NCBI GenBank assembly: GCA_030066195.1
Contig: JASJCB010000103.1
Location: 1-64,000, forward strand
DNA from: Acidobacteriota bacterium
GTDB lineage: Bacteria > Acidobacteriota > Holophagae > Acanthopleuribacterales > Acanthopleuribacteraceae
Direction of reading: 5' to 3'
Length of the DNA stretch: 64,000 nt
In this document: in pieces, positions 26,148 to 34,756 of the stretch
How positions within the stretch are numbered: the first letter of the stretch is position 1
Layout: each line of letters opens with the position of its first letter
Position numbers and translations under genes: made by a program
Notes under the pieces: generated by a model
The model's input: only the letters and a program-made list of their open reading frames with translations
Databases searched by the model: none
What the model was told of the DNA's origin: nothing

Positions 26148-27248
26148 TTACAGTAATCGCTCGACCACCCAGAAGAGGCCCGTCAAGCCGATGAGCAGTG
26201 AGATCGGACGGACGATGCGATTGCGGTAGAACGGTTTGTTTCGCCACCAACCCACGAGCAGGAAGGCGATGAGAATAACGGCCAGTTGTCCCAGCTCAAC
26301 GCCGATGTTGAAAGCCAGGAGGGCCGTGGTGAATGCATGGCTCGGCAGGCCCAATTCGCCCAGCACGCCCGCGAAACCCAGACCGTGCAGCAGCCCGAAA
26401 CCAAAAACCACCACAATGCGATGGGCTCTCAGTTTTTCGCCCCAAAAGTTCTCGGCCGCCACGTAGACGATGGATGCCGCGATCAGCACCTCCACCGGTC
26501 GCGAGGGCAGGCTGACGACCCCGGATGCGGCCAGAGCCAGGGTAAGCGTGTGGGCTGCCGTGAAGGCGGTGACCTGCCACAGCAGCGGGCCGATGGTCCG
26601 GCAGAAGAGGAACAAACCCAGGACGAAGAGGATATGGTCCAGCCCCAGCGGGAGGATGTGGTAGAAACCCAGGAGCAGGTATTGGCGGGCTACCGCCAAT
26701 CCGCCCGGCGGTTTCAGGTCCTCCAGCGGAACAGCCGCGCTGCGTTGTCCGCCCGGCAGCGCCATGGGGTCGCCCACCGGCCCGTGCGGTCCTTCCAGGG
26801 TGAGGCGCAGAGCGGGGAAGGTGCGGCTGGCGAAGAAGGAAACGGCGGCGGCGCCCTCCGGCACCTGGCCGTCCAGAATGACCCTGATGCCGAAATAGGT
26901 GGGCTCCGCGTCCGCCTCGGTCGGCTTGCCCTCATCGGGCAGGGTTACCGTGAAGGGTTGCGGCTGATCGTCGAAGCGCACGCGGATGCGCCGGGTGAGC
27001 CAGTTGATCAGGCCGTCGCGTTTTTCGGTCAGGGCCGCTTGCTCCAAGCCCTTCAGATGCTCGGCCAATTCGGCGGAATTGGCTTCTTGCGGGGGCAGGC
27101 CCAAGGCCAGGGCGTCCAGGTCGCAGATCATGGTGACCTGAAATCGATTACCGTCGATTTTCAGGGTGGTGTCGGTAAAGCTGAAGGTGTGAGCGAACAG
27201 CTGAGGACATGCAGCCAGGGAGATGATGAATAAGCACAGACGCTTCAT
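26148..27248 (-). CDS. HupE/UreJ-family membrane protein
   Basis: A 366-residue protein: signal peptide (LFIISLAACPQLFAH), a periplasmic domain of about 150 residues (DTTLKIDGNRFQVTMICDLDAL), then a six-to-seven helix membrane domain. The membrane part carries the family motifs GLDHILFVLGLFLF, TAFTAAHTLTLALA, and FGFGLLHGLGFAGVLGELG, with conserved His and Asp residues expected to bind a divalent metal (HupE/UreJ proteins are nickel permeases; this long HupE_UreJ_2 form is of unknown substrate). It lies 65 bp upstream of propeller gene 1 in the same direction, and past the terminator of propeller gene 2. Confidence 0.85.
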   Translation of the reverse strand: MKRLCLFIISLAACPQLFAHTFSFTDTTLKIDGNRFQVTMICDLDALALGLPPQEANSAELAEHLKGLEQAALTEKRDGLINWLTRRIRVRFDDQPQPFTVTLPDEGKPTEADAEPTYFGIRVILDGQVPEGAAAVSFFASRTFPALRLTLEGPHGPVGDPMALPGGQRSAAVPLEDLKPPGGLAVARQYLLLGFYHILPLGLDHILFVLGLFLFCRTIGPLLWQVTAFTAAHTLTLALAASGVVSLPSRPVEVLIAASIVYVAAENFWGEKLRAHRIVVVFGFGLLHGLGFAGVLGELGLPSHAFTTALLAFNIGVELGQLAVILIAFLLVGWWRNKPFYRNRIVRPISLLIGLTGLFWVVERLL

Positions 27249-27303
27249 GACGGTCCTTTCCCTCCGGGCGGCACACGTGCGCCCGGGGTTTGCCCCGGAG
27301 TAT

Positions 27304-27331
27304 AAAAAAGGGGAGCCGGTCGTGACTCCCC
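27304..27331 (-). terminator. Terminator of the propeller gene at 27356
   Basis: GGGGAG and CTCCCC (27310-27315, 27326-27331) form a 6-bp stem around 10 bases; on the minus strand it is followed by TTTTTT (27304-27309). It separates the propeller pair from hupE. Confidence 0.7.
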
Positions 27332-27355
27332 CTTCTTCAGTGATCGGTTTGTGCG

Positions 27356-28771
27356 CTACTTATTATGAAGCGCGTACAGCTTGTTGCGGGTAGCCACGTA
27401 CAAGACGCCGTTGGCAGGCGTGGGCGTGGTGTAGATGGTGCTGCCCATGTTGATTTCCTTCAGCAACTTCTTTTCCTTGCCGTGCTTCAGGATGGCCAGG
27501 TCGCCGTCTTCGTCGCCGATGTAGACCTTGCCGTCAACGATCATGGTGGACGACCAGACGGCCGCGAACAGGTCGTACTTCCAATACAGCTTGCCGGTCT
27601 TGGCGTCCATGCAGTTCAGGAAGCCTTCCAGGTCGGACACGTAAACCAGGCCGTCCTTGATGGAGGCGGTAGACATGGTGCGGCCGAAATCCTTGCCGCC
27701 GCGATGCCAGACCTTGTGCGTATTGGTGACATCGCCCTTGCCGGTGGCGTCGATCGCATAGAAGTGACCGATACCCGTGCCGTGTTCAGGGTCCTGGCCG
27801 ACGCCGATGTAGACCTTGTTGTCCCAGATAACCGGGGTGGCGATGAGGTTGTTGCGCGTACCGAACCCGCCCAGTTCCCATACGGAATCTTTCGGGTTGC
27901 AGTCGAATTTCCAGATCAGTTTGCCGGTCTTGGGCTCCAGCGAGTAGACCCAGCCGTCGCCGCCCGGGAACACCACCTGGGGCTTACCGTTGATTACGGC
28001 ATAGGCCGGCGACGACCACTGGCCGTGCAGGATGGTTTCGGTATCGGCGAATTCCCAAACCAGTTCGCCGGTTTTCTTGTGAACGGCAATAAAGTCAGGC
28101 GCGCGGGGCGAGGGCAGGTTCAGGTGCCCTTCGTCCACGCCGTTACCCGTCAGGATGAAGATCAGGTCGCCCACGACGATCGGGGAGGACGTGGCCAGGT
28201 TGTGGGGAAACACACCCAGTTCTTCCATCATGTCGTACTTCCAGACGATGTCGGCATGCTGCTTGCCGTTGTACTTCTCGTCCTTGTAGCCGTCGTTCTC
28301 GCCGTCGTAGAAACCTTCCGTATCGGCCGCTACCAACTCGCAACGGTTGTTCACGTAATAAAGACGGTCGCCTTCGACGTGCGGTGCGGAGCAGATACCT
28401 TGCAAGGGCCAGTCGTTGACGCGGCCGGCGGACAGCTTGTCGTGGATCGCCTGCCAGAGGAACTTACCGTCGGCTTCGTTGAAGGCCATGATATTGCCTT
28501 TGTCGCCCTTGACGGCCGGGTCGCGCAGACCCTCGTTGTTGGTGCCGACAAAAATCTTGCCCTTGTAGACCACCGGGTTGCCGTAGCTCTGCGAACCCAG
28601 GTCGACGACCCATTTGATATTTTTACCGGACTTGATATCGAAGTCCGTGGGCATGTTCTTCTCTTTGGTGTTGATCATGTTGCGTTCGGTAGTGCCGCCC
28701 CAGGTGGGCCAGTCACCGGCAAACACACCGAGGCTGCCTAGCAGCAGGACGCATGCAACGGCGGGCTTCAT
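27356..28771 (-). CDS. Exported PQQ-like beta-propeller protein, 2
   Basis: A 471-residue protein, starting at the second of two adjacent ATGs (AGGAG seven bases upstream). The signal peptide is PAVACVLLLGSLGVFAGDW. The mature part is a propeller with repeated blades: SYGNPVVYKGKIFVGTNNEG, HKKTGELVWEFADTET, EPKTGKLIWKFDCN, DAKTGKLYWKYDLFAAVW, and a closing NGVLYVATRNKLYALHNK. Insertions such as DGENDGYKDEKYNGKQ and ATGKGDVTNTHKVW look like EF-hand-like calcium loops. It starts 9 bp after propeller gene 3, so the two are co-transcribed. Function unknown; periplasmic location is inferred. Confidence 0.8.
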   Translation of the reverse strand: MKPAVACVLLLGSLGVFAGDWPTWGGTTERNMINTKEKNMPTDFDIKSGKNIKWVVDLGSQSYGNPVVYKGKIFVGTNNEGLRDPAVKGDKGNIMAFNEADGKFLWQAIHDKLSAGRVNDWPLQGICSAPHVEGDRLYYVNNRCELVAADTEGFYDGENDGYKDEKYNGKQHADIVWKYDMMEELGVFPHNLATSSPIVVGDLIFILTGNGVDEGHLNLPSPRAPDFIAVHKKTGELVWEFADTETILHGQWSSPAYAVINGKPQVVFPGGDGWVYSLEPKTGKLIWKFDCNPKDSVWELGGFGTRNNLIATPVIWDNKVYIGVGQDPEHGTGIGHFYAIDATGKGDVTNTHKVWHRGGKDFGRTMSTASIKDGLVYVSDLEGFLNCMDAKTGKLYWKYDLFAAVWSSTMIVDGKVYIGDEDGDLAILKHGKEKKLLKEINMGSTIYTTPTPANGVLYVATRNKLYALHNK

Positions 28772-28782
28772 CATGGCGCTCC

Positions 28783-30996
28783 TCATTTGTTCCTCGTGAT
28801 TTTGACATTGTCGTAGTAAACCGGGGTTCCCGGTGATTTTTCGGAAATGGCCACGGAATAACCGTAAAGGCCGGGGCTGCCGCCCGTATTGGGGCTGGGG
28901 TCCACCATCTCGATGGTCCAGTCCTTGGGCTCGGCTTCGCCTCGGGGCCATACCTTGGCGCGTACCATACCTTTACCGTCCACGAAATCATAGGACAGCT
29001 TGGCCGTGTACCAGGCATCGGTTTTCCAATCGAAAGGCACATCTTTCTGGATGCGCGGCATGGGGTCCCAGGAGACCAGGCGCACCACCGGTTTCTTGGT
29101 GGTGCCCATCACGCGCAGCATGTAGCGGCTGTTGATAAGACCCATATCGGGCCAGAAGCGGCGCTTCTTGGACTGGCCGTAGATGTCGGCCTGGACGGTG
29201 TAACCGGGCTTCAGGGGCGGCATCATGTAGTTGCGCATGCGGGCGAAAGCCGGGTGCATGCGGTCGGCCAGTTTCATCAACACCTTGTTGCCGTCCTTTT
29301 CGACTATCTTGCTCTTGACGGGCGAGGTGATCCAAGCTGGGGGCGACTTGCCCTCGGGGATGTCCTCGAAGTCTTCTTCATAAGGCAGCGGCGGGAAAAC
29401 GCGCAGGCGTGCGGTGCCCTCCATGCCGTCAAAAGTTGCCTTGACCTCGCCGGCCTGAGCGTTTTTGGAGGCCTTGGTGGTCAGCTTGCTGCCTGAGAAA
29501 CTGCCGTCGATACCGGTGACGCTCCACTTGGGTTTGACTTCACCGACGCGGTTGCCCCTGGCGTCGAAGGCCACGGCGCGGTAATTTTGGGATTCACCCG
29601 TGTCGATCCAGGTCTCGTTGGGAAGAACCTGGAGTTGTGCGGCCTTGCCGCCTTTGGGCGTCTTCCAAACTTTGGGTTTTGCTTCGGTGATTGCGGTAGG
29701 GTTGCTGCCGATGCAATAGACATCGTCCTTGGTGGCCAGCAGAACGCGGCCGTCGCCGACGGAGGGCGAGGAGTAGATCTCGATAGGAGACCCGTTTTCC
29801 GTAAGGAAGGTTTCCTCGCTCAAGCGTTTGGCGCCGTTTTTGTCATAGCTGAGAATGTGGTACTTGCCGGCAACCTCGCCGATGTAGATCTTACCGTCCG
29901 CGATCAGGGGCGAGCCCTTGGCCGCGGTGCCGTAATTGAACTCCCACTTCTTCTCGCCCGTGTTCGGGTCCAGACAGTAGAGATTGGCCTTGTTGGAGGC
30001 AGCGAACAGCATGCCGTCGGCCATGGTGGGCGTGACAGAGCCCAGACCCAAACCGTCTCTACGCCAGATGACGCCGGTTTTACTGAGATCTCCCGTTTTG
30101 GTAGCGTCCAGGCAGACGATGGCGCCCATGACGTTGGTGTCAAGGTTCTCCTCGGAGTGCGTGGCGTAGACCTTGCCGTCGTGATAGAGCACGGAGGTGT
30201 TGATGCCGCGCTTGGATAATTGGTAGCTCCAGATCATTTTGCCGGTGTTCACTTGCAGCGCCCGCACGGAGCCGTCGGCAAAACCGGCGATCATGGCCAG
30301 TTGCCCGTTCAGGTCGGCAATCACGGGCACCGAGTAGGTGGTGTCCAGCATGCGGCCGGGAGCGGTGTACCACCAGCGAATCTCGCCGGTCATTTTGTCC
30401 ATGGCGGCCACGCGGTGCAGGGCGCGGCCGAATTTGCCCCAGGAACTGATGCTGGAGCCCATGATCACCATGTCGTTGACCACGATGGGAGAGTGGGTGC
30501 GGCCGCCGTAACCGGAGATCCGGCCCAGGGATTCGGTGAGCGAGCGGCTCCAAATCACCTTGCCGTCCTTGTCGAAGCACCACAACAGGCCTTGGACGCC
30601 GTGAGCGTAGATATAGCCGGTAGCGGCATCACCCGCGATATGGGCCCAGCCCAGGCGGTGCTCCACGATGTCGGTGAGGAACACGTTGAAGCGGTGTTCC
30701 CAGATGGTCTTGCCGTCTTTCAGGCTGAGGCAGATGACCCGCTCTTGCAGGGTTTCGCCCGAGCCGACGCGACCGATCATAAAAACCCGGTCGCCCATGA
30801 TCATGGGGGTGGCGCGGGTGCCCACATTAGCATGCCACAATAAATTTTCGCCGTCTTTCGACCAGCTTGAGGGAAGGTTCTTCTGGGTGGAATAACCGTT
30901 TTGGTCCGGTCCGCGCCAGTGGGTCCAGTCGCCGGCGGTCGCGGTGACGGCCAGGCAGACGCAAAGGCTGGGAAGCAACATTCGGAGAGCGCTCAT
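28783..30996 (-). CDS. Exported PQQ-like beta-propeller protein, 3, with Ig-like and lectin-like C-terminus
   Basis: A 737-residue protein. A signal peptide (LPSLCVCLAVTATAGDW) and the shared THWRGPDQNGYSTQKNLP opening lead into a propeller to about residue 430 (LSLKDGKTIWEHRF, NTGKMIWSYQLSKRG, DPNTGEKKWEFNYG). Residues about 455-530 look like a bacterial Ig-like (Big) domain, AVAFDARGNRVGEVKPKWSV. Residues about 540-735 look like a concanavalin-type beta-jelly-roll (EEDFEDIPEGKSPPAW, GYSVAISEKSPGTPVYYDNVKI). Such combinations are common in large-genome Planctomycetota and Acidobacteriota. It is the first gene of the propeller operon, with a 433-bp upstream region shared with the divergent gene at 31430. 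Confidence 0.8.
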   Translation of the reverse strand: MSALRMLLPSLCVCLAVTATAGDWTHWRGPDQNGYSTQKNLPSSWSKDGENLLWHANVGTRATPMIMGDRVFMIGRVGSGETLQERVICLSLKDGKTIWEHRFNVFLTDIVEHRLGWAHIAGDAATGYIYAHGVQGLLWCFDKDGKVIWSRSLTESLGRISGYGGRTHSPIVVNDMVIMGSSISSWGKFGRALHRVAAMDKMTGEIRWWYTAPGRMLDTTYSVPVIADLNGQLAMIAGFADGSVRALQVNTGKMIWSYQLSKRGINTSVLYHDGKVYATHSEENLDTNVMGAIVCLDATKTGDLSKTGVIWRRDGLGLGSVTPTMADGMLFAASNKANLYCLDPNTGEKKWEFNYGTAAKGSPLIADGKIYIGEVAGKYHILSYDKNGAKRLSEETFLTENGSPIEIYSSPSVGDGRVLLATKDDVYCIGSNPTAITEAKPKVWKTPKGGKAAQLQVLPNETWIDTGESQNYRAVAFDARGNRVGEVKPKWSVTGIDGSFSGSKLTTKASKNAQAGEVKATFDGMEGTARLRVFPPLPYEEDFEDIPEGKSPPAWITSPVKSKIVEKDGNKVLMKLADRMHPAFARMRNYMMPPLKPGYTVQADIYGQSKKRRFWPDMGLINSRYMLRVMGTTKKPVVRLVSWDPMPRIQKDVPFDWKTDAWYTAKLSYDFVDGKGMVRAKVWPRGEAEPKDWTIEMVDPSPNTGGSPGLYGYSVAISEKSPGTPVYYDNVKITRNK

Positions 30997-31429
30997 AACG
31001 ATCCAGATCCTCCTAGTTTAAGCCCTACGAAGGGAAAACGAACAGGCACTATCTTAGCAGCACCCGTGTCGGCGTTGAACAGGGTTTCCCTTCCGATCGC
31101 ATTTTGTAGTCGTTATTCAGCAGCGCCAAGGCGCAAGCAAAACACTACGGTTTCCTCATCATAGGTTTCCGGGAAGGACCCGCGATGTAAAATATTGTAA
31201 TTTCCGGCCCTCCCGATCCCGCATCCATCACGCGCTTACCGCAAGCGAGATGACGAGAGGCAAGCTTGCCCGGAATGAATCGACCACCGCATTTTTCGAT
31301 TGCGGTATCGTCTGCAATGCCTGAAACATGCTTGGGAAGAGAATAGCCGTTGCGCAACGATGCCGTATAATATATGGTAGGCCCTTTCGACTTACAGGGA
31401 CGGTCACCCCCAACAGTTGAGGAGGCAAT
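30997..31429. other. Divergent intergenic region
   Basis: A 433-bp gap between the propeller operon (minus) and the methyltransferase-like gene (plus). It should contain both promoters. A TATAATATATGG stretch at 31367-31378 is a plausible -10 region for the plus-strand gene, whose ribosome site is GTTGAGGAGG. No coding frame was accepted. Confidence 0.45.
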
Positions 31430-33253
31430 ATGGCAATTACGGCACACTACCTGAACGCGGAGCGCTTGCGCGGCGAATTAGATGCTTGCGGTACGTTGAA
31501 GGATCCCTATTCCTGGCCTTTGATCCGCGTGGCGACAGGCGGCTCCAATCTCTCCAGCGCCGGGTTTCCCTACATCGTCGAGGAAAGTTTCCGGCTGTTC
31601 GCGGATCATGTCCCGCATCTGTTTGCCGACGGCACCCGCATCTTACGCTGGCTGGGTCGTTTCGACAGCTACCTGAAAAGTGTCGACCTCACCGAGGATG
31701 AACAGTTGTCCATCAAGCGGACCAGGAAAGTCATCCACAATATGGTCTACACCGCCAACATTACCGCGCCGCCGGACCTCTGGTTACTGCGCCAGGTGCT
31801 GGGCGTGCACCGGGAACTGGGCCTGATCGATATCCTGCTGGAACACGGCAGTCTGGACGTGAAGGCCCTGGCCGCAGAAAAGGGGTTGGATGCGCACCAG
31901 CTTTCCATCGACCTGCACTTCCTCCACTCGCGCGGCTTGCTGCGTTTGGGCGAAGGCGTCTTCCACGTGGGCGAAAACGCCGCCGCGCGCGGTACTTTGG
32001 AAGCCGCAACCCCTCTGGACGGGGATTACCGTATCCGCATGACCCACATGGTACGCGACTGGATCGCTTCCAAGGGTCGTAAGGGTGATTCCGAACTGTT
32101 GGGCCGCTTCTTCAGCTACAAAGTAAAAGGACGCCGCACCGGAACCTGGGTTCCCGATTGGGACCAGATCGAACTGGGTTATCGCCTGGTGCCCCTGGTC
32201 CTCGGCCTGCGCGCCAACCTGCTATCCTCTAAAATGAAACGGGGCGCCGCGCCTACCGATCACGTGACCTTCCTGCAGAGCAATATGCTCAACCTGCTCG
32301 ATCAAGCCGGATTGCTGAGGGACGGTAAGATCAACCGCCTCGGCGAGCGTGTTTTTCAGCGGGGTCCGGGACCTTTCGGCATCATCGCGGCCTACGACGG
32401 CTATCTGAACGGCCTGAACCAACTGCTGCACGGGCACCGCGACGGGCCCTGGGTCTCGCGCGGCGAGAACGTGGCGGCCAGCCAGGACGCCAACGCCAAA
32501 ACCTTTGCGACCGCAAACGATGCCTTGGATCGGTTTTGCCAGGTGACCGGATTCACCTATGACGTGTTTATCGAACACGCGGTGGGCAAAGGCGAAGCCA
32601 CCCGACAGCGCTGTGAGCGGTCAGGTCGGGAAGGTATCCGTTACTTCGGCGCCGACCTGGAAGACGCGGCCATCGATGCCGCCCTCGCCGAGAAGGAACG
32701 CGGCGAGTTACCCGCCAACATGGAATTCATTCGCAACGCCGATATCGGTCATCCCGATCTGGTCACCTCTTTCCTGTCCGAAAGGAAGGTCTCGGCGGAC
32801 GGCGCGGTGATGATGGTAGGCAACGGCTTCCACGAGGTCCGCAACCAGACCAATGAACAGATGGTAGAAGTGTTCAAGGGCTACCAGAAAGCGGGTATCT
32901 TCCTCATCTTCACGGAAGAGACCGGCTTGAGTGATGAGGACCTGCTGCAAACGGCCTGGAACACCTACCACGCGGGCTTCCGCTATGTGCATGAGATGAG
33001 CGGCCAGGGCCTGCGACCCGCCAGAACCGCGGACAGCCGCCACGGCCGTTGGAGTTGGGCGCGTTGCGCGAGCAAGGCAGGGTACTTCGTCCAGGAAGAA
33101 TACACCAACCGTACACGCACCATCTATCCCTACAGTAAGGGCCGGCACGGCAACCCCAGCATCTCCATGACCTACTTCTGTGTGCCCGATAAATTCGCCC
33201 TGAAGTACGGCTTGACGGAATCCGCCTCGGAAGACAAGTTGGTCTCTTCCTGA
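31430..33253 (+). CDS. Putative SAM-dependent methyltransferase-like protein with helical N-terminal half
   Basis: A 607-residue cytoplasmic protein with a strong GGAGG site. The first about 190 residues are helical and include what looks like a winged-helix segment (ALAAEKGLDAHQLSIDLHFLHSRGLLRL), as found in front of some O-methyltransferases. The C-terminal part (about 370-560) looks like a degenerate Rossmann methyltransferase core: VFIEHAVGKGEATRQRC at the motif I position, YFGADLEDAAIDAAL, VMMVGNGFHEVR, GIFLIFTEETGLSD. The classic GxGxG is absent, so assignment is tentative and substrate unknown. Its last 82 bp overlap the 3' end of the convergent O-antigen-ligase-like gene. Confidence 0.5.
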   Translation: MAITAHYLNAERLRGELDACGTLKDPYSWPLIRVATGGSNLSSAGFPYIVEESFRLFADHVPHLFADGTRILRWLGRFDSYLKSVDLTEDEQLSIKRTRKVIHNMVYTANITAPPDLWLLRQVLGVHRELGLIDILLEHGSLDVKALAAEKGLDAHQLSIDLHFLHSRGLLRLGEGVFHVGENAAARGTLEAATPLDGDYRIRMTHMVRDWIASKGRKGDSELLGRFFSYKVKGRRTGTWVPDWDQIELGYRLVPLVLGLRANLLSSKMKRGAAPTDHVTFLQSNMLNLLDQAGLLRDGKINRLGERVFQRGPGPFGIIAAYDGYLNGLNQLLHGHRDGPWVSRGENVAASQDANAKTFATANDALDRFCQVTGFTYDVFIEHAVGKGEATRQRCERSGREGIRYFGADLEDAAIDAALAEKERGELPANMEFIRNADIGHPDLVTSFLSERKVSADGAVMMVGNGFHEVRNQTNEQMVEVFKGYQKAGIFLIFTEETGLSDEDLLQTAWNTYHAGFRYVHEMSGQGLRPARTADSRHGRWSWARCASKAGYFVQEEYTNRTRTIYPYSKGRHGNPSISMTYFCVPDKFALKYGLTESASEDKLVSS

Positions 33254-34440
33254 TCGGCGGTTCTCTCGGCGCCGGCTTGCGGAAGTCGGCGCCACAGTTC
33301 CGTGATGATGCCCCAATGGAGACCGTGCATCAACAGGCTCTCGGTATCGTTGAAGTTGTAGTCGAAGATCCCGAAGATGTGGTAGAGCACGAACACGTAG
33401 AGCAGGGCCCGAACCGGCCAGTCCAGGGGATCGCCGGGCCGGTGCCGCGCCCGGTAGACATGAAACAGTTGCCGAGCAAGAACCGCAATCATCGCCAGGT
33501 AGGCGCATAAGCCGACCACGCCGGCCTCGACCAGGATGCCGATCAGGGTATTGTGCGGATGCTCCGGTATGACCTGCCCGTTTTCCAGGGTCAGCATGAA
33601 CTTGTTGGGGCCGATACCGATCCAGGGGCTCTGCTTGATCAAATCCAGGTTGGCGTTCAAAAGGTCGACGCGTTCCTGAAGCGAGGCCACGTTAAAGCCG
33701 AAGAACAGGGTTCCCAGGGCAAAAAGCGTCATCATGGCGGCCAGGGCGATGAGACTCTTCTTGCGCAAATGCGGGGTCAATAATCCGTGCAGAAGGAACA
33801 GGATGCCGAAACCCAACAACCCGGACCGCACGCGCGAGAACACGATGACCAGGACGGACAGGGCCAGGTGAATCCTGATCCAACGGCGCTCCTTGGGGTC
33901 CACATCCCAGGCCAACCGCGCCAGGCTCCAGGCGCCGATTACGGTCAGACCTTCCGCGTAAGTGATGGCGTTGCTCTCGAAACCGTGGGCCCTGGGGAAC
34001 ATGGTGAAACCGACCTTCAGGGCATGCAGGATCTCGTCGGGTTGCAGCAGCCAGTAAAAGCTGTAGAGCAGGCCGGGCGCGGAGCAGATCACCAGGGTGC
34101 GATGCAGTTTTCGATAGTCGATTCCGGCGACCACCATGGGGGCGAGCACCCAATAGACGAAGACGGGCCACTGAATGCGCACCCGTTCAGGCGAGGGATA
34201 GAGATCCTTATTGATCCAGGTGGTCAAAAGCAAGACGCCCAGGAATAACAAAACGGCCAGGCGTGCGCGGGAGAGCATGTAGGTGGGAAATCCGCCGCGC
34301 ATGGCGCCGAGAACCAGAGAAAAAATCGCGAAAAGGGTCAGCAAACTCTGCTGCAGGACAATGCCGAAAGAGAACCCGGCCAAGGCTACATAACAAAAGC
34401 CGAGCTGGAACTTTTGCATCGATTCAAAACGGTCGGCCAA
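33172..34440 (-). CDS. O-antigen ligase / Wzy-type polytopic membrane protein
   Basis: A 422-residue membrane protein with about ten to eleven hydrophobic helices and the family's large periplasmic loop. The ligase signature is present: SPWIGIGPNKFM before the loop and PEHPHNTLIGILVEAGVVGL after it, including the conserved His. Two arginines in VFSRVRSGLLGFG match the position used to bind the lipid-linked sugar pyrophosphate. It would join or polymerise lipid-linked O-antigen or another glycan in the inner membrane. The TTG start has GAGGGG upstream. The hydrophilic C-terminal 50 residues are encoded partly opposite the 3' end of the methyltransferase-like gene. Confidence 0.8.
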   Translation of the reverse strand: MADRFESMQKFQLGFCYVALAGFSFGIVLQQSLLTLFAIFSLVLGAMRGGFPTYMLSRARLAVLLFLGVLLLTTWINKDLYPSPERVRIQWPVFVYWVLAPMVVAGIDYRKLHRTLVICSAPGLLYSFYWLLQPDEILHALKVGFTMFPRAHGFESNAITYAEGLTVIGAWSLARLAWDVDPKERRWIRIHLALSVLVIVFSRVRSGLLGFGILFLLHGLLTPHLRKKSLIALAAMMTLFALGTLFFGFNVASLQERVDLLNANLDLIKQSPWIGIGPNKFMLTLENGQVIPEHPHNTLIGILVEAGVVGLCAYLAMIAVLARQLFHVYRARHRPGDPLDWPVRALLYVFVLYHIFGIFDYNFNDTESLLMHGLHWGIITELWRRLPQAGAERTADQEETNLSSEADSVKPYFRANLSGTQK

Positions 34441-34756
34441 ATGGGTTCCCCTCTCGCGTCAGGCAAACGGTCGTAGTATACAAGTTGCCGTTCGCCGAAC
34501 GCAAGTAGCAAGGCTTGTTCAGCCGGGACTGGGAAGGCCGAACCGTTCATCAGCGAAATGTTAGAGGCGTGCGCCGGGGCAATTAAAGAGACACGGTCCG
34601 GGTCTATTACAATGTACCCAAAGGATCAACCGAAACCTATCCGCCCGGCGACCATCAACAACACTCCTCTGTACCCCGTTCGCGGTAAATTTGCTCACCT
34701 TCCGGAACGGCAACCACGCTTATTGACTTCGGCAAGCTGCCGGCCGTACTACTTTA
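34441..34756. other. Intergenic region upstream of the O-antigen-ligase-like gene
   Basis: A 316-bp gap between two minus-strand genes. It holds the ligase promoter and the end of the kinase transcript. No strong hairpin or coding frame was seen; homology to the second kinase copy begins at about 34766, inside the kinase gene. Confidence 0.4.

Noticed and set aside
27365..28741. 458-codon plus-strand frame opposite propeller gene 2
   Set aside because: Antisense to a clear PQQ-like propeller gene with signal peptide; the translation is Val/Gly/Asp-rich and featureless.
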